Source: Inia geoffrensis (lineage: Eukaryota > Chordata > Mammalia > Artiodactyla > Iniidae). Taken from it: a DNA stretch of 64,000 nucleotides. Made by a program: the position numbers and the translations under genes. Positions 24,029-34,970 of the stretch are shown piece after piece; the stretch's first letter is position 1; every line of letters starts with the position of its first letter. Location of the stretch: the NCBI GenBank assembly GCA_036417435.1, contig CM070901.1, positions 52,545,001 through 52,609,000 of the forward strand, written 5' to 3'. Below the pieces are notes generated by a model that saw only the letters and a program-made list of their open reading frames with translations, searched no databases and was not told the origin of the DNA.

Positions 24029-24348
24029 CAGCACTGCCCAAAAGAAATAGAATGAGAGGCACATATGTAATTTTAACTTTTCTAATAGCCACATTAGAAA
24101 GTAAAAGGAAATGGGTGAAACTAATCTTAACATATTTTATTTAACCCAATATATCCAGAATATTATCATTTTAACGTGTAATCAATATTAAAAGAAACAG
24201 TGCTGAGATATTTGCCATTTTTTTCCTTCAAGCCAAGTCTTCAAAATGCAGTGTGTATTTTCACACTGACAACATGCAATCCAAGCGCTCCAAGAGCTAC
24301 ATGTGGCCAGTGGCCACCATATGAATAGTACAGTGTGGGGCAGCGCTC
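24029..24348 (+). mobile_element. Non-autonomous hAT-Charlie (MER-type) DNA transposon
   Basis: Terminal CAGCACTGCCC on the left pairs with GGGGCAGCGCTC on the right as imperfect inverted repeats. Internal phrases such as GCACATATGTAATTTTAA, ATAGCCACATTAG and CTACATGTGGCCAGTGGCC are typical of Charlie-derived MERs. The exact subfamily is not assigned. Confidence 0.75.
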
Positions 24349-26096
24349 AGTCCCATGAGGTATCAGATTGCCCACCCTTCGCTCAATCCAGCATTCCAGA
24401 TATATTTGCATTTCATGCGAGCTTCAGTAAAAGGAACGATGGAACTGGCTGTTGAGGATTCCATGCTATAATGATGTTCCTCAACTCTACCTCCACCCGC
24501 ATGGCAGAGTGACAGTTTCCAGAGAGATCAGATGAGACCCATTGGTCAGATGAAACCCATCCACCGCTGCCCGCAGTCTGAAGTATAACTGAGCTGCCTC
24601 TCTCTTCACTCCCAAATGGAAGAGGCTTTAGCGTACAATCACTAGCCACACGCCCATAGGCCTGGACCTCTACCTTAGCCCCCAAACGTGGCAGCAGATA
24701 CTTGTGAATAGTAAAGAAAAAATGCTTCAGTCCCACCGACCAGCTGCAGGGTCATTTAACACACGAAACAAAGGTGACAACAAGGCCTGGGGAGAATTTT
24801 CAAGAGAAAATCCATATCCCTCAGGACTTGTCCCCAGAATGAACTCCTGGGGCGAAGCAATCAAACAGACCATGCTCTTGGGGACTTTCCTCTTGACCTG
24901 AGAGCAATGATGCCATGACTCTAGGCAAGTCATTTCACTCTTACTGCCCCAGAATTTCGTCCATGTCGGAAGGGGCCACCCAAGCAACCAATGACAGGTA
25001 GAGTGAATAGATGTCTCAAATCAAGTGAAGACCACAGGGTTTCACCAGTCCTCTCACAGGACCTATGCTTTCCCTTGACCTTTTCTCTGGGAAACAAGGC
25101 TCATTGTTGGAGCAAATGTGTGTGGCTGACCAGTCAAAGCCCTCTCCTGATGCCATGCAGCCCTTGGTCCTCCCTTGGTACTGCCCAGGCTGGCAGACTA
25201 CCTCCCCGCTCTGCTGTTCAGCTGAGCAATCCAAGCACCTCGTGGTACAGCTGCGGGCAATACCGCGCCCGCCCCTTCTGCTTTTGTGGTCTCCTCCTTT
25301 GTGACTGCTACAGCATATGTTTTATTAAAAAGGAAAAGGAGGGGAGATGAGAGGTTTTGTACATGGGCACGCCAAGAATCTTAAGACTGAAAATCTTCTC
25401 CTCAATGCTAAATGCCTGAGGGCTTTGGCATTTTGCCGGCTCCAAGTAAACCCCAATAGGGATATTTGGGTGGGGAAACAGGAAATGAAGGGAAATCAAG
25501 GCTCTCTCTTAGGAGATTCTGAGTCTAAAAAATATATATGAGAAGATTTTCTCGTGTTCTCTTGAAATTTGCCTACTTTCCCCCAATATCTTTCTCCAAA
25601 ATTTTTGATATGTTGTTAAGCTCCCTGACCTTGAGCACTATTTTTTCCCATAATATATGGATTAGGCTTGAGGGTGGATAGAAGGCTTAGGTAATTTTCG
25701 GTACCTAATGAGATGTCCAACATTTCAAAGCCCTCTGCCTGATCTGAGGGCAGCTTCCTCTAGGCCAATACATGCTTCAAGTAATTAACCCAGGTGTAAG
25801 CTGTTTCCAGGATCCAAGTGGAGAAGTGGTTTCCGGCAAACCCCAAGGAAACATGCAAGCCTTGAAGTTTCCAGCCTTCTCAGCTGTGCTGCAGTCAGCC
25901 TCTCTGTCAGCTGGAATTTTTTTCCCATTTCTCCCTCTCCAAACAAATCCCACCCTATCCCCCATGGCACAAGTCAAATTCTCCTTCCTTGGAATACTGA
26001 TAAGCTCTCATTATCTGTGCAAATCAACTGAAGATTAATTAGGTCAGCCTCAAGAGTCTCTTGTACTGAACTGCTGTTTAGAATGTATGTTGCCTA

Positions 26097-26190
26097 TTTT
26101 CCTAACTAGAATGTAAGATCACTGAGGGCAAAGACAAAGTCTTTTCCTAACTAGAATGTAAGATCACTGAGGGCAAAGACAAAGACTTTT
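26097..26190 (+). repeat. Tandem duplication, two 45-bp copies
   Basis: The segment starting TTTTCCTAACTAGAATGTAA occurs at 26097 and again 45 bp later at 26142. The two copies differ only at the end (AAAGTCTTTT versus AAAGACTTTT). The near-identity implies a recent duplication of what looks like an L2 tail (AGATCACTGAGGGCAAAGAC). Confidence 0.92.
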
Positions 26191-26369
26191 ATCCCTCACA
26201 ACCCTTAGGTCAGAGCCAGAGGCAAAGCCCGTGTCACTGCAACCTCCCATTCCTGTCAAGTACAGAACAGCTGAATCAAATCACAGCTACTACGATTAAC
26301 CCATTCCTTAGGAGGAGTCAGGAGAGCCTGGGGTTGGTTTGGGAATGATGAGACCCACACCCTACTCCA

Positions 26370-26490
26370 CAGGTTCCCTTAATTGCTGTGTGACCCAGAG
26401 TAAAACAGTTCATCTTTCCCAGGTCCTCTGCCCTCCTTTTTCCAAGAAGGAGGCTAAACTCATTCTAGTCTCCTTCTTAGGGTAATCAAA
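26370..26490 (+). repeat. MIR fragment (weak)
   Basis: TTCCCTTAATTGCTGTGTGA, CCCAGAGTAAAACAGTTCAT and GGAGGCTAAACTCATTC keep the MIR spacing but are strongly diverged. Confidence 0.5.
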
Positions 26491-28141
26491 GATAAATGAG
26501 GCTATAAGGCGTGCAAGGATTAATGAGATGAGCTCCCTAAAATGCTCCCAACCCTTTGGAAGAGTATGCAATTACAAAATGTATACAAGGTCTTATTATC
26601 TAAGAGAAAGAGTTGAATCACCAAAAATACACAGCACAGTGGGGAAAACAAAACACTAACTGGGAACTCTCAACACTAAGCATCCCACTCAGCAGAAAGT
26701 GCCCACGCAGATGTCTCCAGTCCCTTCTGATTACCTCTTGTTTGTGAGCTGGGGAGGGACTTTGGAGCACCGTCTCAGAGGGGATGTTTTTTGTGCGACA
26801 CTCCCCAGCGGCTGGCCTGTGTCTTGGGAAAGGGCATCAGAAGGAGTTGATGACGCAGGGATGTTCTTTGCCCTCTGGCCTTGCTCAGTAAACAACCTGT
26901 TAGGAGGCCAGAAGGGAAAACCCAGAGGATGATCTTAAGGGCCTAAATGAGGAAGATGCTCCCCACCCATGAGTCTGGCCCAATGCTCGCAGAGCAGGAA
27001 CCCTCCTCCCTCCCCAGCCCTTCCCTCCTTTTCTCCTTTCTTGTGGCCATACTGCAGCACACAGCACTCCATTCTGGGAGATAAAGCCAGCCCCATTTTT
27101 GGTGAGGAGGGAGAAGCAAGAGTCAGGGATGCTTCTGTCTTCTCCATGGCTGCAGAATAGCTGTTAAACCCTTTGGTGCCAGATGCCCTCCAACAGGGAA
27201 GACCATGGTCTGACATTTGCTTCCTTTCCCTCAAACATTTCACAGTATCCAGGCTCTGTACCAGCTCAAATCATATCGCTCCTCAAAGAAGCAAAGCATG
27301 CATCTTTCCCCACAGTAGGCAGCAGCTAAAAAGAAGGTATATATATGTATAGCAACAGCTATGATATTGATAAGATTTCAGGATCATTGTGTCAGCATTG
27401 CTTGGTCATGCCCCCGGTGCTGCAAAGCAACTTATCCTGGATGGGAGGGAACTCCAGAGGGTCCTGCCTTAAACAAATAACATACACATAACTGTGTGAA
27501 GTCAAGAGGGAAAACACACAAACTCGAACATCACTTAGCTGTTGCCTGAAGTCATCAGACTGCCCCCCAGGGGATTTTGTAAAATACTTTAGCTGCTTGG
27601 TTAATACTGGCATTGCCCTGTATTCCAGGAGGCATGGTCAGAAAGAGTGTCCCTTCAACATGCACATGTCTGGAGAAGGACAGAGGCAGAAATACTTGAC
27701 TTACAATATACCTTTTATCCTCCAGATTGCTCTGTGCTGACATATCATTGTCCCTGCTGGATAAGGCTCAGATTACGCAGCTAGAAGCCTGGATTGTTAT
27801 AATTGCTATCCTTTTAACAAAACATTTGCTCCTGCTCGGGACACCTAACTCCCAGAGCTAGAAAGAGTACACACACAGTTCTTTATGGAGGGGTCTGTTC
27901 AATCATGTTACAGCACATTAGCTTGATTATTAGTTCATATTTGGCTTAGGTCTATATACTCTGGATAAATATGTACCATGCAGAGGGACTGCTTGGTGAG
28001 GAGAAAACTCATCTGGGCTGGAAGAGCAGCTCCCAAGTTCATGTCTCTACTAGGAAGGAACACTCCAGGCATCTGGGGCCTGGGCAGAGAGCTGCACAAG
28101 CATCCTTCTTCTAGCGGCAGCCTGCTTCCTGCATACAGCTG

Positions 28142-28182
28142 TGAGCACAGGCACACACATATATATACACACACACATACCA
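28142..28182 (+). repeat. CA/TA simple repeat
   Basis: Short mixed run GCACACACATATATATACAC followed by ACACACATAC. Confidence 0.8.
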
Positions 28183-29201
28183 CAGGCAGCATTAGACTGT
28201 GTACCCAGATGATCACAGAACCAGGGAAAGAGAGAGATCACCAGATAATCTCAGCGTGCCCCTCCTTCCAGCACAGCAATGCTCTCCCCAGTGTCTCCAG
28301 CGCACTGCCATGTTCAACTCAATCAGTGGGGTTTCTGCCACCACCCGGGGAGACTATTTGCAACCCACAGGGTTCACTCTTCAATCTGGTGTTTTTTTTT
28401 TTCCCCTTGGTTGCATGTGCATGGGAGAAAGAGGCCTCTAGAGACATACCAGGGAGCTCTATGGACATGTGAATATGGCTCTAGGAACATGTGAATACCT
28501 GTGAACATGTGTTATCATGTATCACAACCTCCATCCCAAACATAATGAACCGTGTACAGTACAGTCCAGCATCTGCTGGGCATGCAGAAGTCCTTGTCAT
28601 CTTCTGCAATTATGCAGTCCGATTGGATTTTCTGAAGCTAATGGGAGTTGCACTAACTTTGAGGACTTAAACCAGGCAAAAGCAATATAGGTCAGGCAGA
28701 GTGCCCAAGTCGTGCGGCAGCCGTGCAACACCAGGAGGCAATAATAGGACGATCTCTAGCTAAACCCCAAAGTCCACTGCTCAGCTCCACAAGACAGAAA
28801 CTAAGAGGGGGGGAATCATTCCCTCTGCCTGCAACTGCCAGGCACCAGGGCAAGAGGGTTGTAGGAGAGCAAAACGATCCCCTTACCAAGAGAAACACCA
28901 AAAATATAACGAAAAGGGGATGGAGAAAAACTACCAAAACCCTGCACTGTTACCTTGAATCCTTGCAAGAGCCCTCCTTGCTGTATCAGCTGCTCCCCAA
29001 ACCTCCACCGATTGGGAGGAGACTCCTGAAAGATTCCAGGATTTTGTGCAACATCTCCAGTGGCAGCTTTCCAAAGTTTTTACTTCATCATTTCTCGTGG
29101 CTCCTTCTCATTTGGGGAAACGTGAATGCCTCCCCCTCAGCGTGTGAAAGGGAGCCGATGTCTCTTTTCAAATTCCTTGCTACCCGCTTTGGTGGTGCTG
29201 C

Positions 29202-29202
<1 letters not shown>

Positions 29203-29226
<24 letters not shown>
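29203..29226 (-). repeat. (GCC)8 trinucleotide run (GGC on the minus strand)
   Basis: Eight uninterrupted GCC units, flanked by GCTGCTG on the left and GCTG on the right. In the inferred BRINP2 transcript it would read as GGC repeats in the 5' UTR or the first bases of intron 1, depending on which donor is used. Confidence 0.9.
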
Positions 29227-29232
<6 letters not shown>

Positions 29233-29440
29233 AGACCACTTGCCTGCTGCCTTCCAGCTGAGCAGCAAGGATGCCCGGCACCCACAGCATGTTTGAAGTG
29301 GGGCTTCGACGCTGGGCCGGGGCGCACGCGGGTGGAGAGGGAAGGAAAGTACCAAACCCGACCCGGGGAATCCTCTGTCCCTCCTCCGAAGAGAAAACCA
29401 AGATCGTGCTTTCCTTCCAACTCTAAAGAGACTCACTCAC

Positions 29441-29750
29441 CCTGTCTCTCTCCCGGAATCACTGCCTTGCACATGGGTAGAGACAGTTCCTCCTGCTTCA
29501 CCGCTCCCTCGTTTGCCTGCAGACCTGTCCAGGCGCTCGCCGCGCACGGCAGGTGCACATCCCTGGGCAAATGCTAACGGGATCCTCCGAGCTCAGTGAA
29601 CGGGCTGCCCGAGCAGCCGCGGGCAGAGCAGCTTCCGAGGCGGGCGGATTCCATCCCAGGCTGCAGCCCGGCGCGTCTCTACTCCGACTCCGAGCTCCGT
29701 ACCTAGGCAGTTTCACCTGCAGACTCAGACACCAGCTGAGTGTCTTAAGA
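29441..29750 (-). other. BRINP2: Probable untranslated first exon of BRINP2 (inferred)
   Basis: This call rests mainly on synteny. In human, BRINP2 is transcribed away from ASTN1 from a start several kb upstream of the ASTN1 promoter. Here a GC-rich block lies about 7 kb upstream of ASTN1. Read on the minus strand, it has CCAAT and GC boxes at 29.80-29.87 kb and then a good splice donor, ACAGG|GTGAGT, whose first intron base is at plus position 29440. No BRINP2 coding sequence is present, as expected if translation starts in exon 2. Other minus-strand donors exist further on (near 28947 and 28886), so the exon could be longer and include the GGC run. BRINP2 encodes a secreted/ER neural protein with a MACPF domain. 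Start and end are approximate. Confidence 0.45.
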
Positions 29751-29800
29751 TAACAATGCTCCCCTGCCTGCCTCTCTCTTTCTTATGCACTTAGGTAGGC

Positions 29801-29846
29801 AGCCAATGGGACGCAGCGCCACACTCCCCACAAGCTCCCATTGGCT
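29801..29846. promoter_or_regulatory. Perfect 11-bp inverted repeat formed by two CCAAT boxes (candidate NF-Y pair)
   Basis: AGCCAATGGGA at 29801-29811 and its exact reverse complement TCCCATTGGCT at 29836-29846, separated by 24 bp. Each arm holds a core NF-Y site (CCAAT at 29803-29807; ATTGG at 29840-29844). Their positions at the upstream edge of the GC-rich block suit a leftward promoter. Confidence 0.7.
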
Positions 29847-29859
29847 GGGCAGCTGGGGT

Positions 29860-29868
29860 GGGGGCGGG
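29860..29868. promoter_or_regulatory. GC box (Sp1/KLF-type site)
   Basis: GGGGGCGGG lies 14 bp beyond the right CCAAT arm. A GC box next to a CCAAT pair is a common arrangement at CpG-island promoters. Confidence 0.6.
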
Positions 29869-30269
29869 CTCGGGGCCTCACCGGCTGTCTCCTTTGGTTA
29901 GCTGGCTGGCGGGGCTACCAGCTCTGTTAACCCTCCCAGCTTTGCAGTAGGGACTTTTTTTGGTGTGGATAAGGAAGGCTTGGATAAATTCACGACTGGG
30001 GAGTTGGAGAGTGGAAGAAGGCTGAGGAAACAGGAAGAAACTTGGGAGCTAATTACATTTTCTTCTAATCTTCCTAAGATAATCATTTGTCCCAGACCAT
30101 TTTGTTTGCTTGCTTAACTAGAACTAGCAGAGATAGGGACCCATTTGAGCCATTTTCCTTCTAATCTGAGGTTTTATTCTGTTTTGTGCATTTTAGCCTC
30201 TTGGTCTTGGTCCTGAATTACTTAATTAGAAATGAGTCCCCAGGTGAGAATACTTATCTCACAGCATAC

Positions 30270-30297
30270 TCCCTCCCTCCCTCCCTCTTTCTCTCTC

Positions 30298-30381
<84 letters not shown>

Positions 30382-30383
30382 AG
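30270..30383 (+). repeat. Compound (CCCT)n/(CT)n/(CA)n microsatellite
   Basis: CTCCCTCCCTCC grades into a long CT run (about 30288-30355) and then CA repeats. It lies about 0.4 kb beyond the inferred BRINP2 promoter on its upstream side, and its pyrimidine strand could form triplex DNA. The spurious Ser-Leu repeat frames here are not genes. Confidence 0.95.
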
Positions 30384-31789
30384 ATACAGGAGAGAGAGGC
30401 AAAAGATGGCAGGGACTCAGTGAGTACAGAGAGAAACAGATTTAGATACTCTGAACAGCTAAATCAAGAAACATTCTGTCCCCAAACCAGGATTGTAAAG
30501 ACACAGGCAAAGAGAAGAACTTCAGGTTCAGGTTTCTGGGGAGAAATTTAGGGGGAAAAAATTGTTCTGCTTCCAAAAGAGTGAATTGTTTTGCCTGTGG
30601 TGTTTTCCTTCTGCATGCCTCCTTTCACTTTAGTGTGTATCAGGAAGAGGGATTGTGAATCTCCACTTGGTTTTTAAAGGAAGACTAGAGAAATCAGAAC
30701 AGGAACAGCCTTGTTTCTGTGAAGCAGGTGCTGTTGCTGAGCCTGTGAATTGAGAGGAGAGAGAGAAAGAGGAAGAAAGAAAGAGAGATAGAGACAGGGA
30801 GAGATGGGGAGGTGGGGAGGAAAGAGTAAAGAAAGAAAATATTAACTTTGAATCAAAGAGTGTGAAATATATTCTTAATGTCCTAATGAGGATGCAAAAC
30901 TGAATTATGTCCAGCTAACTAGCATACTACACTAAATTTTGGCAGAGCATGGGAGAGTAATAGTTGAAGAAAGAATCCAATTCAACAGAAGAGCTGGGGG
31001 TGGGAGCTGGCAAAGGAATGTGAGGGGTTCATACTAACTTGTATGATGGGGGAAATATGGAGAGGAAAATACAGAATCAAAAAGGGAGAGAAGTGTTTCA
31101 ATTTAGTTTATTTTAAAAATAGAGAGCAACATTAAAGATTATATTTGTAAGGAACTAGGAAAAAGAGAAGTACGCGGAGGCTTAATGAATGCCAAAATAG
31201 TATATATATCAGGATTGTCTAAAAAGCATCAGGGAGCCAGATGTTCTGAATCAAGGGGGAAAATTAGAAATATTCCTCACGTATACACCCTGAGCCCCAC
31301 CCATCTCTTTCACCTCCATTCCCTCCTCTGTATCTTATATAGGTTTGAACTTACCTCTCCATATTGTAGGTATCTGTTTGCCTAAGCTAACAAAACATGT
31401 CAGAGAATAGTCCTCAGGATAAAATATCTAAGTAAAATATAATAATATTTTACTAAGTAAAATAATATCCAGTGAAAGTCTAAATCTTCTGCTGTCCAAC
31501 TCCTGAGTTATTTACTCCTGTGCTTCCTAGAGACAGAGGCCCCCTGAACTTGTTCCAGATGCCAAGATGCCAAGTGTTGAGACTCTCATAAAAACAGTAG
31601 AAAGGAGTGGGTAAATGAAATGAGTAGTTGAATAAATGATTACCAATCTCGATGGAAAGAAAGATAAAATTTCCAAAACCTCTAAAGGAGAAGTAAAGGG
31701 GGTATAGAGTTGGGAAACAAGAAAACAACTTGTAAAAAGAAAAACTTGCCTCTGCTTTCTTCTCCTATGGAGCCCTAAGCCATGTAAAA

Positions 31790-32300
31790 AACACTTTATT
31801 GAGGTATAATAGACAACACAAAATTCCACAAGTGTACAGTTTGATAAATTTTTGCCTAAATATGCATCCATGTGACCACCACCCACAGCATTTCCAGGAA
31901 GCTCGTCCTGACATTCTCAGTCAAAACTCCCCTCCTCATACAGATAACCACTATTCTGACTTCTAGCACCAAAGATTAATGTTACCTGGTCTTGAAGTTC
32001 ATAAATGTAGACTCTTATAGGATACACTCTTCTGTGTCTGGTTTCATTCACTTATTATGTCTGCGAGATTCACCCGCGTAGTTGCATGTTTATTTTTTTA
32101 CTGCTGTGTAGTATTCCATCACATGACTAGATGCTATTTACCCGTTCTCCTATTGATGCATATTTGGGTTGCTTCCATTTTTGTCTATTATGAGTAAACC
32201 TGCTATGAATGATCTTCATTCTTTTGGTGGATATATACAATCATTTATCTTAGATATACGCCAAAGAGCATAAATCATTTTGTTTGCTTTTGGCTATACT
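31790..32300 (-). mobile_element. Old mammalian L1 fragment (3' region), antisense
   Basis: AAACACTTTATTGAGGTATA and AGACAACACAAAATTCCACA mark the L1 3' UTR in reverse. TGTGTCTGGTTTCATTCACT, GTAGTATTCCATCACATGAC and GGGTTGCTTCCATTTTTGTC are reverse ORF2 C-terminal/3' sequence. Strongly diverged, placental-age L1. Confidence 0.82.
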
Positions 32301-32337
32301 ACATGGGAAAAAAAATCTCACAAAAGAAGCCTATTTT

Positions 32338-32551
32338 GGGGCTTCCCTGGTGGCGCAGTCGTTAAGAGTCCGCCTGCCGATGCAGGGTACACGGGTTTGT
32401 GACCCGGTCCGGGAAGATCCCACATGCAGCGGAGCGGCTGGGCCCGTGAGCCATGGCCGCTGAGCCTGTGCGTCCGGAGCCTGTGCTCCGCAACGGGAGA
32501 GGCTACAACAGTGACAGGCCTGCGTACCACAAAAAAAAAAAAAAAAAAAAA
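32338..32551 (+). mobile_element. CHR-type SINE
   Basis: Full-length with a pure A tail of about 25. An exact 16-bp duplication AAAAGAAGCCTATTTT flanks it (32322-32337 and 32552-32567). The exact duplication and unbroken A tail make it one of the youngest insertions here. Confidence 0.95.
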
Positions 32552-32599
32552 AAAAGAAGCCTATTTTCTTTCTGAAATAATTGAAGAGCAGATAATGGC

Positions 32600-32725
32600 A
32601 AAATATCACTACTGAGCACCAACAAAATGCCTAAAATGTTAAATTCTTTATATACATACTCTCATTTCCTTCTCACACCTATTCTAAAAAGTATGTATTA
32701 TTGTTTCTATTTTTCTAGTAAGAAT
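32600..32725 (-). repeat. MIR fragment, antisense
   Basis: CACTACTGAGCACCAACAAA, CTCTCATTTCCTTCTCACAC and GTATGTATTATTGTTTCTAT. Confidence 0.6.
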
Positions 32726-32772
32726 GTTGAATGCAAGACACTGTATGGGGATATGACCCTTGGCCTTCTAAT

Positions 32773-32774
32773 GT

Positions 32775-32807
<33 letters not shown>
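32773..32807 (+). repeat. (GT)n microsatellite
   Basis: Uninterrupted run of about 16 GT dinucleotides between the two inferred promoters. Confidence 0.95.
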
Positions 32808-33079
32808 GGGATCTGTGAGAGGAGCTATGAGAGAAAGGAGTGATAGAAGGTCTCACTACATAGATAAAGCCTGAGATTTGCCTGCAGAGAAGCGACAATC
32901 TGGAGAACACTGAGTGGTGCGTTCCACGTGGACAGAATGGCGTGGGAGGAGTGAAAATGGAGAACGGGCTTTAATTCGACGGGGATGTGCATGCATGTGT
33001 GTTGTGGGGGGAGGGGAGGAGGATAGTGTGTAGTAAGCAATACATCTAAGAGAATAAATCGTATGAAACTTGGAAGAGG

Positions 33080-33295
33080 GTTTGAATTTCGAAACTATGG
33101 TGTTCGAACTTTATCCTGTAGGAAAAGAAAAACTTTAGAATGGCATGAGGAAAGCAAGATTTCACAAAGATCAATCTGGTAGTTTAGTCTAAAGAATAGG
33201 ATAATAGCAGGGAAAGCATTCACAAGCTATTATAAGGGTCAAGAAGCAAGGCCGTTGGTACTGGAATATAGGAATTTGGACCTCAGGAGAAAACA
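33080..33295 (+). repeat. Ancient L2-class remnant (tentative)
   Basis: TTGAATTTCGAAACTATGGT, ACTTTATCCTGTAGGAAAAG, AAAGATCAATCTGGTAGTTT and AAGGGTCAAGAAGCAAGGCC follow the same order as the repeat at 21.9-22.7 kb. Its class is not certain. Confidence 0.45.
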
Positions 33296-33309
33296 AGTAT
33301 AAGTACTTG

Positions 33310-33475
33310 TACTTATATTATCTGTGGCCTGTGCGATGGGCAGAGATCACTGGCCCCATTTTATTGAGGGGGACAATGAAGGTAAGAATGGTCCAGGCTC
33401 ATCTCCAAATAAGTAAATGATGGAGTTGAGACTTGACTCCAAGTCTGTTGTCTCACTACATCACGTTGCCTGTAC
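33310..33475 (-). repeat. MIR fragment, antisense
   Basis: CCCCATTTTATTGAGGGGGA, TGATGGAGTTGAGACTTGAC and CTCCAAGTCTGTTGTCTCAC. Confidence 0.6.
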
Positions 33476-33820
33476 AGAAAGGTAATTATGTAGATGCACA
33501 CAAATTTCTCCCAGCCCCATTTAAATGTAAAACATCGTACAGAATAGATGGTCTAATTTCTGCAGATTTCATCCTCTCCCCCATCTCTAGGTACTTAATT
33601 CCCTAAAAGAAGGCCATGTGACAGTGTATGCATGTTTACAGGAATCCAGTGCCCTGGCAATATATTAACTCTTTTTATTTGCATAGTCTTCTTGCTCGAC
33701 CCTTCCGCAGAGAAGGAGGTCTTTAAAGGCTTGAGACACTAATTCTAAGTCTTTCCAACTCAGTATACACATTTTTTAAAAGTAACTTGACCATATCAAT
33801 ATATATATATACTTTTTAAA

Positions 33821-34151
33821 TTTTTATTTATTTATTTATTTTTGGCTGCGTTGGGTCTTCGTTGCTGTGCACGGGCTTTCTCTAGTTGCGGCGAGCAGGA
33901 GCTACTCTTCCTTGCAGTGCGCGGGCTTCTCGTTGCGGTGGCTTCTCTTGTTGTGGAGCACGGGCTCTAGGCGCGCGGGCTTCAGTAGTTGTGGTGCGCG
34001 GGCTTTAGTAGTTGTGGTACGCGAGCTCAGTAGTTGCGGCGCATGGACTTAGTTTCTCCGCGGCATGTGGGACCTTCCCGGACCAGGGCTTGAACCCTGT
34101 GTCCCCTGCAATGGCAGGTGGATTCTTAACCATTGCATCACCAGGGGAGCC
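33821..34151 (-). mobile_element. Long CHR-family SINE, antisense
   Basis: The reverse-strand tRNA-like head is at the right end (CATCACCAGGGGAGCC, with B-box relative TTGAACCCTG). The body is extended to about 330 bp by repeated AGTAGTTGTGGTGCGCGGGC-like units and a T-rich tail (TTTATTTATTTATTTTTGGC). The duplication TCAATATA...ACTTTTTAAA / TCAATATACACTTTTAAA is imperfect because of AT slippage. Confidence 0.88.
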
Positions 34152-34238
34152 TCAATATACACTTTTAAATGGACATTCAATCCATGTACTCTTTTTCTTG
34201 TAACTGTGAATAAGAAAGCAGGTAAAAATGTAAGCATG

Positions 34239-34462
34239 GGGCTTCCCTAGTGGCGCAGTGGTTGAGAATCCGCCTGCCGATGCAGGGGACGTGGGTTCAT
34301 GCCCCGGTCCGGGAGGATCCCACATGCCGCGGAGCGGCTGGGCCCGTGAGCCATGGCCGCTGAGCCTGTGCGTCCGGAGCCTGTGCTCCGCAACGGGAGA
34401 GGCCGCAACAACAGTGAGGGGCCCGCGTACCGCAAAAAAAACAACAAACAAACAAACAAACA
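34239..34462 (+). mobile_element. CHR-type SINE
   Basis: Full-length with tail (AAAC)n. An exact 15-bp duplication AAAAATGTAAGCATG lies at 34224-34238 and 34463-34477. Confidence 0.95.
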
Positions 34463-34624
34463 AAAAATGTAAGCATGTAAAAATGACTACAGATAGGCAA
34501 AGTAGATATTGACTTATTAGAAAATCAACATCAAATTGTTCACTCGGGGTTTTCTAAAATGACTCAAGACACATCAGAAAATTGGGGAGAAAGATTTCAA
34601 AACAATAGTAGATTATATGCTACT

Positions 34625-34735
34625 CAAAAGCAGGAACGATATTTTTCCTAGAATCTGCCGATGCTTAGTCTAGTGCACAACATATGGTAGGTATGCAGAT
34701 GTTTACTGAATGAATTACTGGGGGCCATTAATTCC
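34625..34735 (+). repeat. L2 tail fragment
   Basis: TACTCAAAAGCAGGAACGAT, GTGCACAACATATGGTAGGT and TTTACTGAATGAATTA are L2 3'-end phrases. Confidence 0.6.
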
Positions 34736-34799
34736 AAGACTATCCATGGGTACACCTAGATGTCCCATAACTGTGTAGTGGAGAAAAAGCCCTAGGCAA

Positions 34800-34970
34800 A
34801 GAAATCTTGTTTGTGGCCTTAGCTCCCCCACCCCTTCTTGGCATATTGATCTTGGGTAAAACACCTCAGTATTTCACTGTCCTCAACTTCCTCATCTGTT
34901 AAATGAGAGACTGGACTAATAGATGATCTGGTAGTTTCATGCCATTTCTCACATTCTAAGACTAAGTGTA
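34800..34970 (+). repeat. MIR fragment
   Basis: CATATTGATCTTGGGTAAAA, CAACTTCCTCATCTGTTAAA and GAGACTGGACTAATAGATGA. Confidence 0.7.

Larger units (their letters stand above)
24349..29099. other. Largely unique DNA downstream of the inferred BRINP2 exon 1 (intron 1 start)
   Basis: This is the longest low-repeat stretch in the window (about 4.7 kb); only the 45-bp tandem duplication, a weak MIR and a short CA run interrupt it. Low repeat density next to a developmental neuronal promoter is typical of regulatory DNA. Alternative minus-strand donor candidates for BRINP2 exon 1 are AAG|GTAACA near 28947 and TTG|GTAAGG near 28886. Confidence 0.5.
29100..29900. promoter_or_regulatory. BRINP2: CpG-rich promoter block (probable BRINP2 promoter)
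   Basis: This is the second clearly GC- and CpG-rich segment in the window. It includes a GCC run, several CGCG-type clusters (29510-29690), two CCAAT boxes and a GC box, and it is flanked on both sides by ordinary AT-richer DNA. The CCAAT boxes and GC box lie at the right-hand edge, as expected for a promoter that fires leftward (minus strand). Confidence 0.65.

Noticed and set aside
28723..29577. 284-codon plus-strand open frame with a poly-alanine run
   Set aside because: It crosses the GC-rich block antisense to the inferred BRINP2 exon, the alanines come from the GCC repeat, and there is no recognisable domain, start context or splice structure. A chance frame in GC-rich DNA is more likely.
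30186..30551. Ser-Leu repeat frame of 121 codons
   Set aside because: Pure CT/CA microsatellite translation.
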